A stretch of DNA of 64,000 bases from RYN-230 sp963851025. GTDB taxonomy: Bacteria; Actinomycetota; Actinomycetes; Streptosporangiales; Streptosporangiaceae. Location of the stretch: contig CAWKOA010000033.1 in assembly GCA_963851025.1 (NCBI GenBank), positions 62,001-126,000 on the forward strand, given 5' to 3'. The position numbers and the translations under genes are program-made. Shown here piece by piece: positions 51,377 through 60,202 of this stretch; within the stretch, counting starts at the first letter, position 1; every line of letters starts with the position of its first letter. Below the pieces are notes generated by a model. It was not told the origin of the DNA, did not search any database, and saw nothing but the letters and a program-made list of their open reading frames with translations.

Positions 51377-51480
51377 TGCAGGCTCAGGCCCGGATGGAGG
51401 GTGCGGAAGCAGCCTCGTTCAGGCGAGGCTGAACTCACTGCGCCGCGCGGGACGTCGGCTCGCGTGGGATGCTCGGCGGC

Positions 51481-52197
51481 ATGGCCGCCGCTGCTCCCGT
51501 GCCACCGCCCGGCCCGGCCGGGCGGCCCGCTTACTGGTTCCCGCTCGCGTTCTTTGGCGCGGTCGTCGCGCTGTCGGTGCCTTTGTCGGTACTCGGCTCA
51601 CCCCGGCTGCCGGCCGATTACGCGGTGCTCAGCGTGGTGGTCTATCCCACGGTCACCCGGGCGATGTACTTCGGCGGAGGCTCCGCCACCGGCCCGTTTC
51701 CGTTTCCCCTGGGCTGGTACTGGGTTGGCGTCCTGGTGGGCGGCCTGCTCCTCACCGCCGCCTGGTACCGTCGGCGGGATCGCCGCACAGGCCGCCGGAC
51801 CCCGTTGCGCGGTTTCCTCACGACCGGGCTGCTGCTGGCCGTGCTGACCGCGGCGCTGCCCTTGCTGGCCTGGAGAACGCCGGTCGAGATGGCCGGTCCG
51901 GGGCTCGACGCATGGACCTGGCTGGATGCCTTCTGGCGGCTGGGAACGTTCGCGCTGCTGGCCGTGGCCGTGTGCCTGGGGATCCTGGCCCGGACCGGGC
52001 GCAGCCGGGCGCTGGCGGTCATCACTGCCGTCTACACCGTGACTGTCTGCCTCACCGGCTGGTTCGACCTGCAGCAGGCCTTCATCCTCTCCCCGTTTCC
52101 GTTCGCCGGGCCGGCGCTTCTGCTGCCCGCTGCCGTGCTGTTGCTGGCAGGCTTGGGCGCGCTGCTGGCGGGCGGCCTGGGGGAACGGCGGCGGTGA
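51481..52197 (+). CDS. Multi-pass membrane protein
   Basis: A 238-residue hypothetical protein with about six membrane segments, among them YWFPLAFFGAVVALSVPLSV, WYWVGVLVGGLLLTAAW, LTTGLLLAVLTAALPLLAW, GTFALLAVAVCLGILA, VITAVYTVTVCLTGWF and GPALLLPAAVLLLAGLGALL. Short basic loops (RRRDRRTGRR) lie between them and the C-terminus is Arg-rich. No transporter or enzyme motif recognised. ATG 51481 was chosen; ATG 51469 in the same frame is equally possible. The gene lies 66 bp before the RibD-like gene on the same strand. Confidence 0.8.
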   Translation: MAAAAPVPPPGPAGRPAYWFPLAFFGAVVALSVPLSVLGSPRLPADYAVLSVVVYPTVTRAMYFGGGSATGPFPFPLGWYWVGVLVGGLLLTAAWYRRRDRRTGRRTPLRGFLTTGLLLAVLTAALPLLAWRTPVEMAGPGLDAWTWLDAFWRLGTFALLAVAVCLGILARTGRSRALAVITAVYTVTVCLTGWFDLQQAFILSPFPFAGPALLLPAAVLLLAGLGALLAGGLGERRR

Positions 52198-52268
52198 GTT
52201 TGCGGCGCGCGCCCCGTCTTACGAGAGCCGGGCACGCCGGCGTGACAGCAGACGATGGAGTGGTGACA

Positions 52269-52829
52269 ATGGGCGCGATCAAGGTGCATGAGTTCATCGC
52301 GGCGGACGGTGTCTTCGAGGACCCGTCCTGGACGTTCGGGTTCGGGTTCGATCCCAAGATGGGTGAGGCTCTCGGCGCGGTGATGGGCTCGTGCCGGGCG
52401 ATCCTGCTGGGCCGCCGCACGTTCGAGATGTTCGCCCCGGCGTGGTCGAAGCGGACCGCCGAGGACGACCCGGGCGCGCCATTCTTCAACGAGTCGCCCA
52501 AGTACGTCGTGTCCGGCTCACTGGAGACCGCGGACTGGAACAACTCCACCATCCTCGGCCCCTACAGCGCGGACACCATCCGTGACCTCAAGGGCCGGGT
52601 CAACGGCGACATCTACGTCAGCGGCAGCGGGACGCTGGTGCGGGCGATGCTCGCCGACGGCCTGGTCGACGAGCTGCACCTGTTCGTGTACCCGGTGGCC
52701 CGCGGCACGGGCCAGCGGCTGTTCGCCAGCAGCGGCCCGGCCACCACGTTCACCCTGGCCGCATCCGAGGCGTACAGCAACGGGGTCGTGCATCTCGGCT
52801 ACGCCACGGCCGTCCCGGACGCCGCATGA
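52269..52829 (+). CDS. Dihydrofolate-reductase-like (RibD C-terminal domain) protein
   Basis: A 186-residue RibD_C/DHFR-fold protein, a stand-alone reductase-like domain common in actinomycetes. Features: KVHEFIAADGVFEDPSWTF at the start, ILLGRRTFEMFAPAW (the NADPH-contacting GRxTYE-like motif), PKYVVSGSL, IYVSGSGTLVRAMLADGLVDELHLFVYPVARGTG and LFA. It probably binds NADPH; the substrate is unknown. ATG 52269 is used, and GTG 52263 is also possible. It is followed by a long palindromic element. Confidence 0.9.
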   Translation: MGAIKVHEFIAADGVFEDPSWTFGFGFDPKMGEALGAVMGSCRAILLGRRTFEMFAPAWSKRTAEDDPGAPFFNESPKYVVSGSLETADWNNSTILGPYSADTIRDLKGRVNGDIYVSGSGTLVRAMLADGLVDELHLFVYPVARGTGQRLFASSGPATTFTLAASEAYSNGVVHLGYATAVPDAA

Positions 52830-52898
52830 CCGGAACCGCCGGCCAACCATCCCCTCACCCACCCAGCCCCACCAGCCCCCCAAGTCACAGGGTGTGTT

Positions 52899-52948
52899 CG
52901 TGATCATGGGATTGGTGTCGCTATAACGACACCAAACCCATGATCACG
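52899..52948. repeat. REP-like palindrome (22-bp arms, one mismatch, 6-nt loop)
   Basis: Left arm 52899-52920 begins CGTGATCATGGG and ends TTGGTGTCG; right arm 52927-52948 is its reverse complement except one position; loop CTATAA. It sits 70 bp after the RibD-like gene in a 236-bp intergenic region. It lacks a T-tract and resembles actinobacterial intergenic repeat palindromes with a TGATCATG core. It may also work as a terminator. Confidence 0.75.
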
Positions 52949-53065
52949 TAGAGGGTCAGGGGCCCGATGGCCCGCGGCGCGGCCGGATAATTGGCGTGAA
53001 CACGCGGGGTCAGAATTGTGTCCGCGGGGTTACGCTGGCTCGCAAGGCAATAGGGGGGATGCCTT

Positions 53066-54413
53066 GTGCGCACGTTTGTCATCGCCGTAGCCGCTGCCGC
53101 AGGAGTGGTGGCGCTCAGTGTCCCGGCCGCGGAGGCAGGAACGGGTGGCCAGCCGCCGCCGTCGGGAGTGGTGTCGGCCACACCGGCCAGTAACACGCCG
53201 CACCTGCCCGCCACGTCCAGCCCCACGCAGCAGGTCCGCCAGCTCGTCCAGTGCGGCGGCACCATGTACGCGGTGGGCAGCTTCAGTTCCATCAAGAAGG
53301 GCAGCACCAGCTTCTCCCGCACTGACCTGGTCAGCTTCAGCGCGAGCAGCCCGTACACGGTCACGTCCCTGGCTCCGGTGGTGGTGGGCAGCACCAAGAC
53401 CAACGAGTCCGGCGCGGCCGCGATCAACTCCATCGCGTTCAGCGGCGGCAACTGCGCGAATGCCTACATCGGCGGGAACTTCACCAAGGTCAACGGCACC
53501 AGCGTGACCAACATCGCCGAGATCAGCACCAGCACGGGCAACGTGGTGACCGGTTTCGCGCACAGCGCCAACGGCACCGTCGACACCCTGGCTGCAGTCG
53601 GGGCCCATCTGCTGGTGGGAGGGACCTTCTCGTCCATCAACGGCGCCAGCATCCCGCGGATGGTGAGCCTGAGCCCGTCCACCGGGCTGAGTGACGGCTT
53701 CCTGAACCTGTCCATCGCCGGCAGCCAGGTCTACAACCAGCAGCTCAGCCACGGCGGCACGCTCGACCTGGTCGAGGGCGCGTTCACCTCGGCGGGTGGC
53801 GCCGCGCGCCAGCAGATGTTCATGCTGGACGTCGGCGGCTCGAAGGCCACGGTCACGGGCTGGACCTCGCCCACGCTCAGCATCGCCTGCACGCCCCAGA
53901 CGTTCTGGGCGCACGCGGCGGCCTGGTCGCCGGACGACTCCACGGTCTACGTGGCCACCACCGGCTTCCACGAGCCAGGGGTCAGCTCGCACGGGCCGCG
54001 CCCGGCGGGCAGCCCGTGTGACACGGCCATGGCGTTCCCGGCGACCCAGGCGTCGGTGAACCCGACGTGGATCAACCAGACCGGCTGTGACTCGCTGTAC
54101 GCGGCCGCGGCCGACAGCCAGGGCGCGTATTTCGGCGGCCACGAGCGCTGGTCGATGAACCCCAACGCGTGTGACACCCTCGGCGCCGGCGGGTACGTCG
54201 CGCCCGGCATGGAGGGGCTCAACCCTGCTACCGGGGCGCTGTTCATCAACTCCAGCGGTTCCGCGGGTTACTACAGCCGGGCCCGTGGCCTGGGCGCCGA
54301 CGACATGCTGCTCACCAGCGCCGGGCTGTGGATCGCCAGCGACAACCTGGACGGCAGCCGAAACCTGCGGCGGGGTGAGCGGGCACGCGGGGATCTGCTT
54401 CCTGCCCTACTAG
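53066..54413 (+). CDS. Secreted beta-propeller-like protein (3' frameshift)
   Basis: About 449 residues. A GTG start and signal peptide (RTFVIAVAAAAGVVALSVPAAEA) are followed by repeated blades rich in Gly/Ser/Thr/Asn: MYAVGSFSSIKKG, AYIGGNFTKVNGTSVTNIAEI, LLVGGTFSSINGASIPRMVSL, LDLVEGAFTSAGGAARQQM and VYVATTGFHEP. VGGTFxxxxG repeats are delta-60/DUF5122-like propeller strands. It has several Cys pairs. The last in-frame residues after DNLDGSR become Arg-rich; one shift near 54360-54370 gives TCGGVSGHAGICFLPY and TAG 54411-54413, the natural end. It overlaps the convergent dehydrogenase stop by 4 bp. Extracellular, function unknown. Confidence 0.82.
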
Positions 54414-55564
54414 AGCCCCAGGCGGCCGGCCAGGGCGGCGCGGTGCTGGGTCTCGGTGCCGAACAGGACCGCGGAGCTGCGGGCCCGGCGGAAGTACAGG
54501 TGCGCCGGGTGCTCCCAGGTGAAGCCGATCCCGCCGAGCACCTGGATCGCCTCCGCGGTGATGTGGGTGTAGGCGGCTGAGCATTGCAGGCCGGCCACCA
54601 GCGCGGCGATCCCGGGATCGCCCGCTGCGCCGTCACCCGCCTCCAGCGCCCCGTCCAGGGCGGCCCGGGCACCTTCCAGCGCGACCAGCATGTCCGCGCA
54701 CTTGTGCTTGACGGCCTGGAACGAGCCGATCGGGCGGCCGAACTGGACCCGCTGCTTCGCGTGGCTGACCGCCAGGTCCAGGACCGCCTCGGCGCCACCG
54801 ATCGCCTCGGCGGCTAGCGCGGTCATCCCGGTGTCCAGGACCCGGGCCAGCGCCGCCGCGCCGGATCCGGGCGGCCCGAGGGGCCGGGCGGGGACCGCAC
54901 GGAAGCCCAGCCGGGCCAGCTTGCGGGTGGCGTCGATCGCGGGCATCACGGCGCGGCTCAGCCCGGGCGCGCCGCCCGCCACCTGATAGAGGCCGGCCCC
55001 GGCGCCGTCGCGCGCGGCGACCAGCAGCACGCCGGCGACGTGGCCGTCCACCACGTACAGCGCCTCGCCGTCCAGGGTGGCGCCGCCGGGAGCGGATGAC
55101 GCCGTGACGCCGGGCGGCCCGTGGGCGCCGGCCGGCCCGCCCGCCGGGCCGCTGAGCGCCACGGCGGCGATCAGTTCGCCGGCCGCGAGCCGGGGCAGCA
55201 GCTCCGCCTGGGCCGCCTCGTCCCCGCTGGCCAGCAGCGCGGTCACGGCCAGCACCGCGGAGGACAGGTAGGGAACGCAGGCCAGGACCCGGCCCAGCTC
55301 CTGCAGGACCAGGCCGGCCTCGGGCAGGCCGCAGCCCGCGCCGCCGTACCCGGCGGGCACCAGCAGGCCCGGCAGCCCGAGCTGGCCCAGGGCCGCCCAG
55401 ACGGCGGGGTCGTAGCCCGCCTCCGTGCCGGACACCCGGCGGACCTCCGGCAGCGGGAAGTGATCCCGCGCGAACGCGCGGACCATGGCGCGCAGGTCGT
55501 CCCGCTCGGCGGCGGAGGTGGCCTGCGCCGGTGCGGGCGCGGGCGGCGGCACAGGATGCGGCAC
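54410..55564 (-). CDS. Acyl-CoA dehydrogenase, beta-type subunit (FadE-like)
   Basis: A 384-residue ACAD-fold protein, divergent in the middle domain. The start includes AAERDDLRAMVRAFARDHFP and LPGLLVPAGYGGAGCGLPEA; AEAIGGAEAVLDLAVSHAKQRVQFGRPIGSFQAVKHKCADM is the alpha-helical FAD-contacting region. QVLGGIGFTWEHPAHLYFRRARSS is the end block seen in the partner subunits of actinobacterial steroid-type heteromeric dehydrogenases (FadE27/29-like). The usual catalytic Glu is absent there, so it probably pairs with another ACAD such as the one at 61884. Third gene of the tetR-SDR-ACAD minus-strand operon (24 bp after the SDR). Confidence 0.88.
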   Translation of the reverse strand: MPHPVPPPAPAPAQATSAAERDDLRAMVRAFARDHFPLPEVRRVSGTEAGYDPAVWAALGQLGLPGLLVPAGYGGAGCGLPEAGLVLQELGRVLACVPYLSSAVLAVTALLASGDEAAQAELLPRLAAGELIAAVALSGPAGGPAGAHGPPGVTASSAPGGATLDGEALYVVDGHVAGVLLVAARDGAGAGLYQVAGGAPGLSRAVMPAIDATRKLARLGFRAVPARPLGPPGSGAAALARVLDTGMTALAAEAIGGAEAVLDLAVSHAKQRVQFGRPIGSFQAVKHKCADMLVALEGARAALDGALEAGDGAAGDPGIAALVAGLQCSAAYTHITAEAIQVLGGIGFTWEHPAHLYFRRARSSAVLFGTETQHRAALAGRLGL

Positions 55565-55588
55565 GGGCGTGCTCCCGGTCCTCGCGGC

Positions 55589-56533
55589 TCAGCCAGCCAC
55601 GACGGGCTGGCCCCACATGTCGCAGTTCGGCGCGGCCTTGGCCACCAGGCCTGGCACGACCGCGCCGAGGTCGGCGGGGGCCCAGGTGCCGGGCTGGCGG
55701 ACGCCCGGGCCGGAGTGCCAGCCCTCGGCCACGTTCAGCTCGCTGCCCCAGACGTTGAACACGCGGCCGGTGATGTCCCGGGACTGCCCGCTGCCCAGCC
55801 ACACCACCAGCGGCGAGACCCGCTCCGGGGCCAGGTCGTCGGTCTCGCCGCCCGCCCCGTCCAGCGCGGCGCCGTCCAGCACGGCGCCGTCCAGCACGGG
55901 CAGGCCCTCGGTCATCCGGGTGCGCGCGCCGGGCGCGATCGCGTTCACCGTCACCCCGTACCGGCCCAGCTCGGTCGCGGCGATCAGCGCGAACGCCGCG
56001 ATGCCGGCCTTGGCGGCGCCGTAGTTCACCTGGCCGGGGTTCCCGTACAGGCCGGACGGTGACGAGGTGCAGATGACCCGGGCGTCGTTGGCCTGCCCGG
56101 CCTTGGCCCGCCCCCGCCAGTACGCCGCGGCGTGCCGGGTGGGGGCGAACACCCCGCGCAGGTGGGTGCGGATGACCCCGTCCCAGTCGTCCTCGGTCAT
56201 GTTGACCAGCATCCGGTCCCGCAGGATGCCGGCGTTGTTGACCAGCACGTCCAGGCCGCCGTAGCTCGCCACGGCGGCCTCGATGAGCCGGGCCGCGCCG
56301 TCCCAGCTGGCCACGTCCTCGTAGCTGGCCACGGCCTCGCCGCCCAGCTCGCGCACCTCGGCGGTGACCGCGTCGGCGGGTCCGTGGTCCCCGCCCGTGC
56401 CGTCCCGCTCGGCACCGGTGTCGTTGACGACCAGCCGGGCGCCTTCCCGGGCGAAGGCGAGCGCGTGCGCCCGGCCCAGCCCGCGGCCGGCCCCGGTGAT
56501 GATCACGACCCGGCCCGCGCAGATCCCGCTCAT
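55589..56533 (-). CDS. SDR, 17beta-HSD4/MFE-2-like 3-hydroxyacyl-CoA dehydrogenase
   Basis: A 314-residue short-chain dehydrogenase. The NAD-binding motif is IITGAGRGLGRAHALAFA; VVNDTGAERDGTGGD is the extended loop typical of the peroxisomal multifunctional enzyme (HSD17B4) subgroup, LDVLVNNAGILRDRML follows, then Ser in TSSPSGLYG and YxxxK in YGAAKAG. The last 60 residues extend beyond the SDR core. Known relatives oxidise 3-hydroxyacyl-CoA intermediates in branched or steroid side-chain beta-oxidation. The ATG overlaps the TetR stop (ATGA), so it is translationally coupled to its probable repressor. Confidence 0.92.
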   Translation of the reverse strand: MSGICAGRVVIITGAGRGLGRAHALAFAREGARLVVNDTGAERDGTGGDHGPADAVTAEVRELGGEAVASYEDVASWDGAARLIEAAVASYGGLDVLVNNAGILRDRMLVNMTEDDWDGVIRTHLRGVFAPTRHAAAYWRGRAKAGQANDARVICTSSPSGLYGNPGQVNYGAAKAGIAAFALIAATELGRYGVTVNAIAPGARTRMTEGLPVLDGAVLDGAALDGAGGETDDLAPERVSPLVVWLGSGQSRDITGRVFNVWGSELNVAEGWHSGPGVRQPGTWAPADLGAVVPGLVAKAAPNCDMWGQPVVAG

Positions 56534-57213
56534 GTGCCCGTCCTTCCGGCCAGCCCGATCGCCCGGGCCCACAGGGCGGTCAGCTCGTCGGTGGCCTTGT
56601 CCAGCTCGAAATCCTCGCCCTGGGTGCACCAGGTGTAGGCGAACCGGCTGACCATGCCGGTCAGCGCGTGGGCCGCGTACCGCGGGTCCAGGGCCGGGTC
56701 GGCCAGGCCGGCTTCCTGCAGGCCCCGGATGGACTTCTCGGCCCGGGTGACGAACGCCGCCTTGGCCTCGTGCAGCAGGTCGGCCATGTCCGGGACGATC
56801 GCCGCGACGTTCTCCCAGATCACCATCAGCCTGCTGTTGGCCCGGTAGGTCTCCAGGTACCGGCGGTTCGCGGCGCGCAGCGCGCCGACCGGGTCCCGGT
56901 CATCGGTGCGGCCCTGGTACTGCGCGGCCCCGGCGCCGAGCAGCTCGGACTCCAGCTGCAGGATGACCGCGCGCAGTGCGGCTTCCTTGGAGTCGAAGTA
57001 GGTGTAGAAGGTGCCGTGCGCCGCGCCGGCCTCCTCCGCGATGTCGGTGATGCGGGCGTCGATGAAGCCGTCCCGCTCGAAGACCCGGCGGGCGGCGGCG
57101 ATCAGCGCCTCACGGGTCCGGCGGCCGCGCTCGCTGAGCTGCTCGGGAGGTTTGGGGGAGCCGCCGGTCGGTACGGAATCGGCGGGCCGGGATCGCGCCA
57201 TGGAACCTGACAT
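56530..57213 (-). CDS. TetR-family repressor of the acyl-CoA island (probable)
   Basis: A 227-residue TetR protein. DNA-binding domain: REALIAAARRVFERDGFIDARI, TDIAEEAGAAHGTFYTYFDSKEAALRAV. The ligand domain includes LMVIWENVAAIVPDMADLLHEA and YAAHALTGMVSRFAYTWCTQG, a subtype common next to fatty-acid and steroid catabolic genes. ATG 57213 begins 4 bp from dyad site D, so the transcript may be nearly leaderless; ATG 57201 is a second candidate. It heads the tetR-SDR-ACAD operon and is divergent from another ACAD. It is the only TetR gene inside the island, hence the candidate binder of sites A-D (inference). Confidence 0.9.
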   Translation of the reverse strand: MSGSMARSRPADSVPTGGSPKPPEQLSERGRRTREALIAAARRVFERDGFIDARITDIAEEAGAAHGTFYTYFDSKEAALRAVILQLESELLGAGAAQYQGRTDDRDPVGALRAANRRYLETYRANSRLMVIWENVAAIVPDMADLLHEAKAAFVTRAEKSIRGLQEAGLADPALDPRYAAHALTGMVSRFAYTWCTQGEDFELDKATDELTALWARAIGLAGRTGT

Positions 57214-57216
57214 TAG

Positions 57217-57238
57217 TCGAACTTGACGTCGGAATCAA
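57217..57238. promoter_or_regulatory. GACGTC dyad, site D
   Basis: Core GACGTC (57225-57230), left half TCGAACTT, right half GGAATCAA. A second dyad TCAAG-TTCGG-CTTGA overlaps at 57235-57249, as at site A. It lies between the divergent tetR and acyl-CoA dehydrogenase genes, adjacent to the tetR start. Confidence 0.7.
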
Positions 57239-57351
57239 GTTCGGCTTGAATGGGTCCGACCAGGGCGGGAGCTGCGCCGGGGGTGGCGCGCGGCGGCCCG
57301 CGGAACCGGGCTGCCTGGGCCTTCCCGCTGGCGCACGCGTGAGGAGTCTGA

Positions 57352-58557
57352 ATGGATTTCGAGTTCTCCGCGCGGTCGGCGCAGCTCCAGGAGGACCTCC
57401 TGGCCTTCATGGACAGCCACGTGTACCCGGCCGAGGAACTGTACGAAAGCCAGCTCACCGCCTCGGGGGACCCGCACAGCCAGCCCCCGGTCATGGAAGA
57501 GCTGAAGGCGGCCGCCCGGGCCCGCGGCCTGTGGAACCTGTTCCTGCCCGATACGGCCTGGGGGGCCGGGCTGGGCAACACCGACTACGCCCCGCTGGCC
57601 GAGATCATGGGCCGCTCGGTGATCGCCCCGGAGGCGCTGAACTGCTCCGCCCCGGATACCGGCAACATGGAGCTGCTGGTGCTGTTCGGCACCGAGGCGC
57701 AGCAGCGTGAGTGGCTGGTCCCCCTGCTGGACGGCACGATCCGGTCCTGCTTCGCGATGACCGAGCCCGCGGTGTCCAGCTCGGACGCCAGCAACATCTC
57801 CGCCACCATCACCCGCGACGGCGACTCGCTGGTGCTCAACGGCCGGAAATGGTGGACCTCGGGGATCCTGAACAAGGACTGCAAGCTGATGATCTTCATG
57901 GGTGCCACCGACCCCGGCGGTGACGCCCACCGCCGCCAGAGCATGGTCCTGGTGCCCACCGACACCCCGGGCCTCACCGTGCTGCGCAACCTGCCGGTGT
58001 TCGGCTACATCGACCGGCTCGGCCACGGCGAGGTGCAGTTCACCGACGTCCGGGTCCCCGCGGCGAACCTGCTCGGCGCGGAGGGCGGCGGCTTCGCCAT
58101 GGCCCAGGCCCGGCTCGGCCCCGGCCGGGTGCACCACGCGATGCGTGCGATCGGGATGGCCGAGCGGGCCCTGGAGCTGATGTGCCGCCGGGTGACGTCC
58201 CGGGTCGCGTTCGGCGGCCCGCTGGCCGACCAGGGCGTGGTCCGCGAGTGGATCGCCCGCAGCCGGGTCGAGATCGACCAGGCCCGGCTGCTGGTGCTCA
58301 AGGCCGCCTGGCTGATGGACAGCCAGGGCAACAAGGCCGCCCGGACCGAGGTCGCGGAGATCAAGGTGGCCGCGCTCGACGTGGCCCACCGGGTGATCGA
58401 CCGGGCCGTGCAGGCGCACGGCGCCGCGGGAGTCAGCAACGACACCCCGCTGGCCCGGATGTACACCAGCGCCCGGGCGCTGCGGATCGCCGACGGCCCG
58501 GACGAGGTGCACCTGCGCACCGTGGCCCGCCGTGAGCTGGCGAAGTACCGTGGCTGA
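57352..58557 (+). CDS. Acyl-CoA dehydrogenase, ACAD10/11-like
   Basis: A 401-residue ACAD. FAMTEPAVSSSDASNISATITRDGDSLVLNGRKWWTSG is the FAD/substrate region; ARLGPGRVHHAMRAIGMAERALELMCRR and the ending AHGAAGVSNDTPLARMYTSARALRIADGPDEVHLRTVARREL are the signature of the ACAD10/11 group. In animals this domain is fused to an APH-type kinase; here the kinase homologue is separate at 40506. Together they could remove a 4-phosphorylated hydroxyl from acyl-CoA. ATG 57352, divergent from tetR across site D; first gene of the plus-strand operon to 63095. Its stop lies inside the SDR start (8-bp overlap). Confidence 0.93.
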   Translation: MDFEFSARSAQLQEDLLAFMDSHVYPAEELYESQLTASGDPHSQPPVMEELKAAARARGLWNLFLPDTAWGAGLGNTDYAPLAEIMGRSVIAPEALNCSAPDTGNMELLVLFGTEAQQREWLVPLLDGTIRSCFAMTEPAVSSSDASNISATITRDGDSLVLNGRKWWTSGILNKDCKLMIFMGATDPGGDAHRRQSMVLVPTDTPGLTVLRNLPVFGYIDRLGHGEVQFTDVRVPAANLLGAEGGGFAMAQARLGPGRVHHAMRAIGMAERALELMCRRVTSRVAFGGPLADQGVVREWIARSRVEIDQARLLVLKAAWLMDSQGNKAARTEVAEIKVAALDVAHRVIDRAVQAHGAAGVSNDTPLARMYTSARALRIADGPDEVHLRTVARRELAKYRG

Positions 58558-59335
58558 CCCCACCGGGCCGCTGGCGGGCCGCCACGCGCTGGTCACCGGG
58601 GCGTCGCGGGGGATCGGCCGGGCCATCGCCGAGGCGTTCGCGGCGGCCGGCGCCGACGTGATGATCTCCTCCCGGAAGGCCGACGCGCTCAGGCAGGTCG
58701 CCGAGGGTGCCGCGGAGCGCGGGCTGCCCGGCCGGATCATCTGGCAGGCCGCGCACGCGGGCAAGCCCGCGGAGGCGCAGGCCTGCGTGGCCGAGACGGT
58801 CCGCCAGCTCGGCTCAGTCAACATCCTGGTCAGCAACGCCGCGACCAACCCTTACTTCGGCGACCTGGCCGGGCTGGATGTGGCCCGGGCGGAGAAGACG
58901 TTCCAGGTCAACCAGCTGGGCGTGCTGACCTGGGCCCAGCAGGCCTGGCAGGCCTCGATGCGCGAGCACGGCGGGGCGATCATCAACGTGGCCTCCATCG
59001 GCGGGTTCATGGTCGAGCCGATGATCGGGTTCTACAACGTGACCAAGGCCGCCGTGATCCAGCTGACCCGGCAGCTGGCCTACGAGATGGCCCCCGGCGT
59101 GCGGGTCAACGCGATCGCGCCCGGCCTGGTCAAGACGGACATGGCCCGCGGCCTGTGGCAGGGGCGGGAGCCGGAGCAGTCGCGCCGCATCCCGCTGGGC
59201 CGCCTGGGCGAGACCGCCGACATCGCCAGCGCCGCGGTCTTCCTGGCCAGCGAGGCGGCGTCGTGGATTACCGGGCACACGCTCGTCGTGGACGGCGGCG
59301 CGATGATCGCGCCGTCCGTCCCCGCCGGGGACTAA
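58550..59335 (+). CDS. SDR-family oxidoreductase (FabG-like)
   Basis: A 261-residue classical short-chain dehydrogenase. Cofactor motif ALVTGASRGIGRAIAEAFA, NILVSNAATNP (NNAG position), catalytic Ser in INVASIGGFMV, and YxxxK as FYNVTKAAVIQL. LVVDGGAMI ends the family core. It would oxidise a 3-hydroxyacyl-CoA or a related alcohol with NAD(P). GTG 58550 overlaps the end of the dehydrogenase gene by 8 bp. It is followed after 57 bp by the hydratase; all run in one operon. Confidence 0.93.
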   Translation: MADPTGPLAGRHALVTGASRGIGRAIAEAFAAAGADVMISSRKADALRQVAEGAAERGLPGRIIWQAAHAGKPAEAQACVAETVRQLGSVNILVSNAATNPYFGDLAGLDVARAEKTFQVNQLGVLTWAQQAWQASMREHGGAIINVASIGGFMVEPMIGFYNVTKAAVIQLTRQLAYEMAPGVRVNAIAPGLVKTDMARGLWQGREPEQSRRIPLGRLGETADIASAAVFLASEAASWITGHTLVVDGGAMIAPSVPAGD

Positions 59336-59392
59336 CAGGACAGGCACGGGCCGGGCGGAGCTCGGGCACGCTCTAGTCGCAGGAGACGGGCA

Positions 59393-60202
59393 ATGGACTA
59401 CCAGGAGATCCGCTACGGGCAGGCCGAGGGGGCGGGCCCGCAGGTCGTGCAGGTCACGCTGGACCGGCCGGCCGCGCTGAACGCGTACACCTCGCGGATG
59501 TGCGAGGAGCTGAACGACGCGCTGCTGCGTTACGCCCGGGACGAGGACGCCCGGGTTCTCGTGCTGACCGGCGCCGGGCGGGCCTTCTGCGCCGGCGGGG
59601 ACGTGGCCAGCCAGGTCGAGGTGGAGGAGGCGGCCCGGCGCCAGCTCGGTCACGGCGTGGTGATGCGGGAGCGGATGCACCTGCTCGTCCAGTCCATGTA
59701 CCGGATGGACAAGCCGCTGATCGCGATGATCAACGGGCCGGCCGTGGCCGGCGGCCTCACCCTGGCCCTGCTGTGCGACTTCCGGGTCGCGGCCTGGAGC
59801 GCGCGGCTGGGCGACACCAGCGGCCGGGCGGGCCTGCTGCCCGACGAGGGCGGCGCCTGGCTGTTCCCCCGGGTGATGGGGATCGCCGCGGCGACCCGGA
59901 TGACGCTGCTGAGCGAGCTGTACGACGCGTCCACCGCGCAGCAGCTCGGCCTGGTCGGCGACGTGGTCCCCGATGAGCAGCTGCTCGACCGGACCATGCA
60001 GCTCGCGGACGAGCTGGCCGCGCGGGCGCCGCTCGCGGTCCGGGTGGCCAAGCGGATGATGCGCCGGTCGCTGGAGCTGACCTTCGAGCAGTCGCTGGGC
60101 GACGCCGAGTACGCGGTCAACATCGTCAACGACAGCCAGGACGTGCAGGAGGGCGTGGCCGCCTTCCTGGAGAAGCGCGCCCCCGTGTTCCGGGGGCGCT
60201 GA
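59393..60202 (+). CDS. Enoyl-CoA hydratase/isomerase family protein
   Basis: A 269-residue crotonase-fold protein. VTLDRPAALNAYTSRMCEELND, VLVLTGAGRAFCAGGDVASQ and IAMINGPAVAGGLTLALLCDFRVA form the oxyanion pocket; acidic residues lie in SGRAGLLPDEGGAWLFPR (Asp-Glu), where hydratases or isomerases keep one catalytic carboxylate. LEKRAPVFRGR is the normal end (as in the copy at 29.8 kb). It hydrates or isomerises the enoyl-CoA made by the dehydrogenases of the operon. The stop TGA is immediately followed by the ATG of the DUF35 gene. Confidence 0.93.
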   Translation: MDYQEIRYGQAEGAGPQVVQVTLDRPAALNAYTSRMCEELNDALLRYARDEDARVLVLTGAGRAFCAGGDVASQVEVEEAARRQLGHGVVMRERMHLLVQSMYRMDKPLIAMINGPAVAGGLTLALLCDFRVAAWSARLGDTSGRAGLLPDEGGAWLFPRVMGIAAATRMTLLSELYDASTAQQLGLVGDVVPDEQLLDRTMQLADELAARAPLAVRVAKRMMRRSLELTFEQSLGDAEYAVNIVNDSQDVQEGVAAFLEKRAPVFRGR

